A model generated the notes under the pieces. The model saw only the letters and a program-made list of their open reading frames with translations, made no database searches and had not been told where the DNA came from. A program made the position numbers and the translations under genes. From positions 744,001 to 808,000 of the forward strand of contig JAQSEB010000147.1 of assembly GCA_030063045.1 (NCBI GenBank): DNA of 64,000 nucleotides, read 5' to 3'. Origin of the DNA: Pratylenchus scribneri (Eukaryota; Nematoda; Chromadorea; Rhabditida; Pratylenchidae). Below, piece after piece: positions 59,342 through 64,000 of the stretch (position 1 is the stretch's first letter; each line of letters starts with the position of its first letter).

Positions 59342-61646
59342 TTTAAAATTCTAGAATTATTAAAAAATTGTACGAAAATATTCGAAATTTTCTAATATTC
59401 TTTTTAAGACGATTTATAATGGTGTATCGGACTACGGAATCTAAGAAGAGCACAATTGAAATCTGAATTTCACTACAATTTATGGTTTTTACGGTTTTTT
59501 GGATATTGATGTTTTTATCATTCTGTCTGATCCTTGGCTGCTGACTAATTAACTATGCATTTGTGAATTTCATAACTTTCCTAGTAAATAATGCTGAATC
59601 CATGGTTTCTTTCACTGAAAATACCGTAGATACTTATTAATAGCCTCGGGGTTACTAAATTTCAAAGGCCTTTAGATGAGGCCTAAAATAGTAGAAGAGG
59701 ATATTAATAGAGAGAGGGAAGTGCTTCAAATAGAGGAATGGCCAGTGGCCACTAAGAGAAGATTTACGGTGTTCAGGAATTCTTTAGAATTCAATGATTC
59801 CATATTTTCAGTAAAACTGACAAAGTCATTAATGAATTTGGAAATAATAAAATTGAGAGAAAATAGAAAAACGATTTGTTTTGATTTGAATATCTCGATG
59901 AAATTGGGATATGTGAGCCAAAAATCCATATATCCCCCTTCTCCCTTTGGGTCCATTATTTACATTTTCGGCACAATCCGTACAATCCACCACCTTTCCC
60001 TTGCCTATTCCAATTTCCAAAACAAAATTCTCTGCTTGAAATCATGCCTTTTCCTTGGCCAATACCAGCTGTGGCCACATCTCATTCCATTGAAATCTCT
60101 CCTTCTCCTTGGCATCGCGCGCCTGCTGTTTGTTTATTCCACCACCAATTCTATCCTCCATGCCCAGCCTAAAAGCCCAATCCCATCCAACTTCGTCACC
60201 AATATGATGGCTTGTGGATGGTGGACCCTATTTTGCCTTCATCAATTCCCTGCTTTTCCTTCCCCTCCTAATAGCTCATCCCTCTCCATCCTTCATAAAG
60301 CATTTTGAGGGCCCTATCTTCCTTTTTTGGGCCATTGGGAAGATGTGATAAGATGTGATATTTCGCGTGATTGTTGGAAGGATGCACTCACCAAACTAAA
60401 TTTCCCTTTTGATCAAAGTTCTACTGATCGAGAAATTAAACAAAATTTTGATCCAAAACTCGATTAATCGGTAATTAGGGATCACCGAATAAATGATAAT
60501 TGCAATGATGATGAACGGAATTTTAAAGGTATTCAGTAAAACGAATCCGAATGTAATTATTAAAAATCCTACATCCAAACCCCCTCCCCTTCCCATTTCC
60601 CATCAATAATCATGGCCTATAGTTGGCGGTCCCCATTTTGCCTTCGTCAATTCTCTGTCTTTCCTTACCCTCCAGTGGCCCATCACCCCCATCTCCGTCC
60701 TCCACCCCTGTATTTTGATGGGCCCATCTTCCTTTTTGGGCCAAGTGGTCGTCCATTTCCCTCCGTTGCCAATGGGAAAATATGATATTTCACGTGATTT
60801 TTGGAAGGGTTCACTCGTCAAACTACATTTCCTGTTTGATCAAAATTCTGTCGAACAGTGATTGATCATAATTTAGATCAAAAAGTTATAATCAGATATC
60901 ATTGATTACAGATTAAGCAGCAATTAGAATACATTTCAGATACAATTTTAGCGGTATCCCGGTAATTTGGAACGGATCGGACTGACAAGGTCTTTCATTA
61001 AGTTGGGGGGGGGGGCAGATCAGAGACGACCTCCTTAGGTGGCAGCCAATTCCGAACTGGGGGTTAGAATTTAATTTTTTAGTCTCGGAGGATGGAGTTT
61101 ATGATTAGGCTTGAGGCATTTAGGTAGGCTATTGTATCATTAATAGTAAGGGTGACATCAAAACTAGTCCAACACGAAATAATCGCTCACGTAGAAGAGC
61201 GGATTTTTATAATTATCAAAATGCTATTTTACTACAAATTTAATGAGAAAATAAATTATGAAGAAAATTAGTAAAATGAATATGAAAATATTGTATGTTA
61301 TTTCTTTTGAAAGAAAAACATTTTAAAATGAATTTTTACAAAAGGCCATTATTATCTTTTAGTAGAAAATTCAGTTTCTATGAATATATGCAAGGTCAAT
61401 CAATGCTTTGCTTTATCGATGAGAAATTGTTATTAGAAAATAGAAATTTAAATTTTTTCCTATTTAATTGTTCAATTTTTAATGATGATTAAGGAAATCA
61501 TTAAAATTTGAATGATTTTCGTTAAAAAATACATTTTTGAAAACAATATTGATAAGAATAAATTTTGGTTGCTCTAAAATAAGTTTATCCTTTATCATCA
61601 AAAAATATCTGAAATTAAATACTAATTTTTATCAGAAAATTCATCA
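59342..61646. other. Spacer between gene B and the kinase gene, mostly repeats
   Basis: 59623-59690 is a piece of family F3 (CCGTAGATACTTATTAATAG). 59935-60420 and 60600-60860 are two diverged tandem copies of the pyrimidine-rich dispersed repeat, both ending in CGTGATT.TTGGAAGG.T.CACTC followed by AAACTA. A run of 11 G residues lies near 61006-61016. Open frames at 59676-60308 and 61295-61492 are not supported by splice sites or family resemblance. Confidence 0.45.
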
Positions 61647-63650
61647 ATGCCGAACAGTTCTTCATCGTCGGCAACAAATTTGGCCGAAATTGGTGCCCAT
61701 TTAATGGGCGGTCAATTTAAATCGAAAAAAGCATTGGCTGGCGGATGCGTTTCGGAATGTTTGCAAATCACTTTGGTGGATGGACGGGAGGCGGTTGTGA
61801 AAAATGGGCCAATGCCGCATGCGGAGGCAGAAATGTTACGGGCAATTGGGGCAAGCGGAGCGCCGGCACCCAAAGTTATTGCCGCTAATGAACAAGTTTC
61901 GTTAAAAATTAGTATAATTCGAAAATGAATAAAATATTTCAAACCGAAGTGTAAAATATTTGCTTTTATCGATAATAATGAAGAAGAAGAAATATGCCAA
62001 AACTCTCAAGCCTGAAAATAGCTAAACTGGCAATTTTAAGTTTACTTGTATCAAAAATTATCACAAATTTTTGGTTGTTCTTTAAACCAGGAAAATATTT
62101 TTATATGGTTAAATTATAAATGCCAATAAATATGAATTTGGCCTAAATTTGTTTTTATCAAACCTATTAGTATTATATTATGACAATTGGAACTTATTTA
62201 GTTTAAGACCGCAATTTGTTAAATTAAGCAGGGACTATTAGTTTTACAACCTAACCCTTAAGGTTAATATATAGGTATGTTAGGTCTAGCTTTAGAGCTG
62301 GCTCATGTGGATTTTAAGTAGACAGAGCCGGTTTTATAAATGTACGGTTTTAAAACACAATTTTCGGTTTCTTATTTTTGGCTTTTTTGAACAAAAATTT
62401 TCAATTTTAAATTATTAAAACGGATTCTGTGCACCACTCTAATGATTTCACAAAAAAAAAATTAAAAGTATAAAAATTGCAGGCTCTGGTGATGGAAGTA
62501 TTGCCTTCGGATGGGAATTTGGGTGGACCAGGAACTTGGAAATCATTTGGCCGCACTTTGGCCCAACTCCATTCTGCCACCGGCCAGCCTGGCCGATACG
62601 GATGGTCAACAAATTTTGCCTATTGCGAAGCAATGCATTTTTCTAATGAATGGTAAAATTTGTGGAGTTTTTAACCTTCAAAAAAATAAGGACGAATAAT
62701 TGGCCAGAATTTTGGGCCGAAAGGCGTCTTCGCCCTCATATTGGCCAAGTGCCTAAGGAAATTGGCCACCGGCTTGAACGACTTTGTGCCGATTTGAAAA
62801 ACTTGTTACCGGCAAATCCTCGGCCAGCCCTTCTCCATGGAGACCTTTGGTCAGGGAATGTACTTTTCGATGGGAAAAGCGGGGAATTCAGCGGATTCAT
62901 CGATCCAGCTTGCTATTATGGACATGCGGAGGTTTTGAAATGAAAATTAAAAATAATAGTTTTAAAATTATATAAATTCATAAGAAAAATATTTAGTACT
63001 TACGTATTATCTGTGCGGAGATTTTTTAGGTCAACTGGGGAAGGTAAAGGTACCGGTATCGCGATGGGCCAACCTATATAGGGTTAGGTTCCTTAGGGGA
63101 TATATTATGATTTCACATATCCTTAACCCTAACCCTAATCACCTTAAGGAGAGCGAGAGACCAGTCATTCTTTTCAATTCTCCGCACAGAAAATTCGTAA
63201 GTGCCAATATTTATTAATCAGCCAATATCGAATATATTATTGACATAGAATTAATTTTTTGCTAATGATTTAAAAAAAATAAACTAACAACCTTTAAAAC
63301 ATTTAGTTAAATTTTTCAAACTACTAAAGAAAAACATAGTGAAAAAATTCTTAAATTTTTCATTGAAATACGCGGAAATTCTCCATCATTTTTTCATTAA
63401 ATTAAAGTAAATGTTTTTACAATTTATTAAATTTTTAAATCTCCCGTTCTTTTTAAAGGTAGATTTTGGCATGTTGGAGCTGTTCAGCAAACCAAACAAA
63501 GAATTCTACGAAGCATATGGAACATTGGAGGAAGGACATTACAAACGGCAACCAATTTATCAACTATGGCCAGCAATTGTCCATCTTCGATTGTTCGGTT
63601 TCGGATATAGGCAAATGGTCGAAGGATTGTTGGACAAAACGGGCTATTGA
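61647..63650 (+). CDS. Fructosamine-kinase-family protein, likely bacterial origin
   Basis: The exons 61647-61895, 62483-62652, 62691-62931 and 63459-63650 join in phase (0, 2, 0) to 283 aa, close to the usual bacterial length. The protein has the aminoglycoside-phosphotransferase-like fold: a Gly-rich start (AGGCVSECLQITL), a Lys in VVKNGP, the catalytic loop HGDLWSGNVLF (Asp as base, Asn for metal) and the metal-binding Asp in FIDPACYYGHAEVDF. Such enzymes phosphorylate fructosamines on glycated amines so that they break down. Blocks such as WPEFWAERRLRPH and QLWPAIVHLRLFG.GY.MVE are those of alphaproteobacterial family members, not of animal FN3K. The substrate and the donor are inferences. 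Introns are 587, 38 and 527 bp, so the gene is a nuclear one. Confidence 0.88.
62990..63213. mobile_element. TIR mini-element (family F2) in intron 3 of the kinase gene
   Basis: ATATTTAGTACTTACGTATT, then ATCTGTGCGGAGA, is inverted at the right end (AATATTGGCACTTACGAATT, then TTCTGTGCGGAGA on the opposite strand). The core holds GGGTTAGGTTCCTTAGGGG and its inverted partner CCTTAACCCTAACCC. It is similar to 46103-46292. Confidence 0.7.
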
Positions 63651-63764
63651 TGCTTTTGATCATTTGAAAAATTTTATTTAAACAGATTGAATTTTTAAAT
63701 ATTTTAGCTCAATTATCTATTGTTCAAAATAGCTTTTTTAAAAGAATTCTATTATAAAATGTTT

Positions 63765-63770
63765 AATAAA
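63765..63770 (+). terminator. AATAAA polyadenylation signal of the kinase gene
   Basis: AATAAA lies 115 bp after the TGA stop codon at 63648-63650, a plausible distance for the 3' end of the mRNA. The remaining bases to 64000 hold nothing that I can support. Confidence 0.4.
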
Positions 63771-64000
63771 GTTTCTTACTTATCTGCTTTATTAAAGTTA
63801 TTGGCTAATTTTTTACACCAAAAAAATTTTCTGCAACAAAGCTATTCATGTTGAATATGGGCTTTTTTTAAAAACATAAAATATAATATAACGCATCAGT
63901 AGGCTCTCTTTACACTCTGAATCTCTAATATATATCATACTAAAGCCTTATAAGTAAATCCTTATAGATTGTATTGTCAGGATAAATAACAAAAATTTCT

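Noticed and set aside
59676..60308. Plus-strand frame of 210 codons
   Set aside because: The 3' two thirds is the dispersed repeat and the 5' part overlaps a transposon remnant; no splice or signal support.
61295..61492. Small plus-strand frame before the kinase gene
   Set aside because: AT-rich, no splice link to the kinase exons and no resemblance to other genes.
62215..62445. Further hAT-like element in intron 1 of the kinase gene (TAGAG... ends)
   Set aside because: The terminal similarity is weak and no target duplication could be found.

Overview
The window looks like AT-rich nuclear DNA of a nematode, possibly a plant-parasitic or other clade IV species. This is an inference from short GT-AG introns in almost every gene, loose TTTCAG/TTTTAG acceptors, a BEL/Pao retrotransposon, and many small foldback and hAT-like elements. 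No operon, Shine-Dalgarno or other bacterial gene layout is seen, and most host genes are chains of short exons that single ORFs do not reveal.

Layout. 0.3-1.4 kb (-): small secreted protein, four exons. 1.5-4.5 kb: repeats, including a foldback element and an 83-bp tandem array. 4.5-5.0 kb (+): fragment of an unknown gene. 6.1-11.7 kb (-): gene A, a secreted protein of about 808 aa. 11.7-17.0 kb: repeat-rich spacer with a 39-bp tandem array, hAT-like elements, a palindrome-rich TIR element and a tRNA-like sequence. 17.0-18.4 kb (+): secreted coiled-coil-type gene C1. 19.1-36.4 kb (+): gene C2, split inside a coding exon by a 13.1-kb, nearly pristine BEL/Pao element with gag-pol and an env-like ORF. 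A second nested transposon (34.1-35.2 kb) sits in the next intron. 37.7-43.1 kb (+): secreted gene E. 45.6-59.3 kb (-): gene B, a giant 29-exon paralogue of gene A coding for about 1950 aa. 61.6-63.7 kb (+): a four-exon fructosamine-kinase-family gene that reads like an alphaproteobacterial protein.

How it fits together. At least five of the host genes (G1, A, C1, E, B) begin with a hydrophobic signal-peptide exon, and none carries a domain I recognise. The region therefore looks like a cluster of secreted, charged, partly low-complexity proteins. Genes A and B match exon for exon over their first nine exons and then diverge in a tail of tiny Ser/Lys-rich exons whose lengths keep the reading frame (0-0 or 1-1 phase). 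The spacer is a graveyard of non-autonomous DNA transposons whose target-site duplications can still be read (8 bp for hAT-like, TAA for a Harbinger-like element). Exon boundaries were worked out by eye from splice dinucleotides, phase and paralogue alignment; transcript data would settle them.
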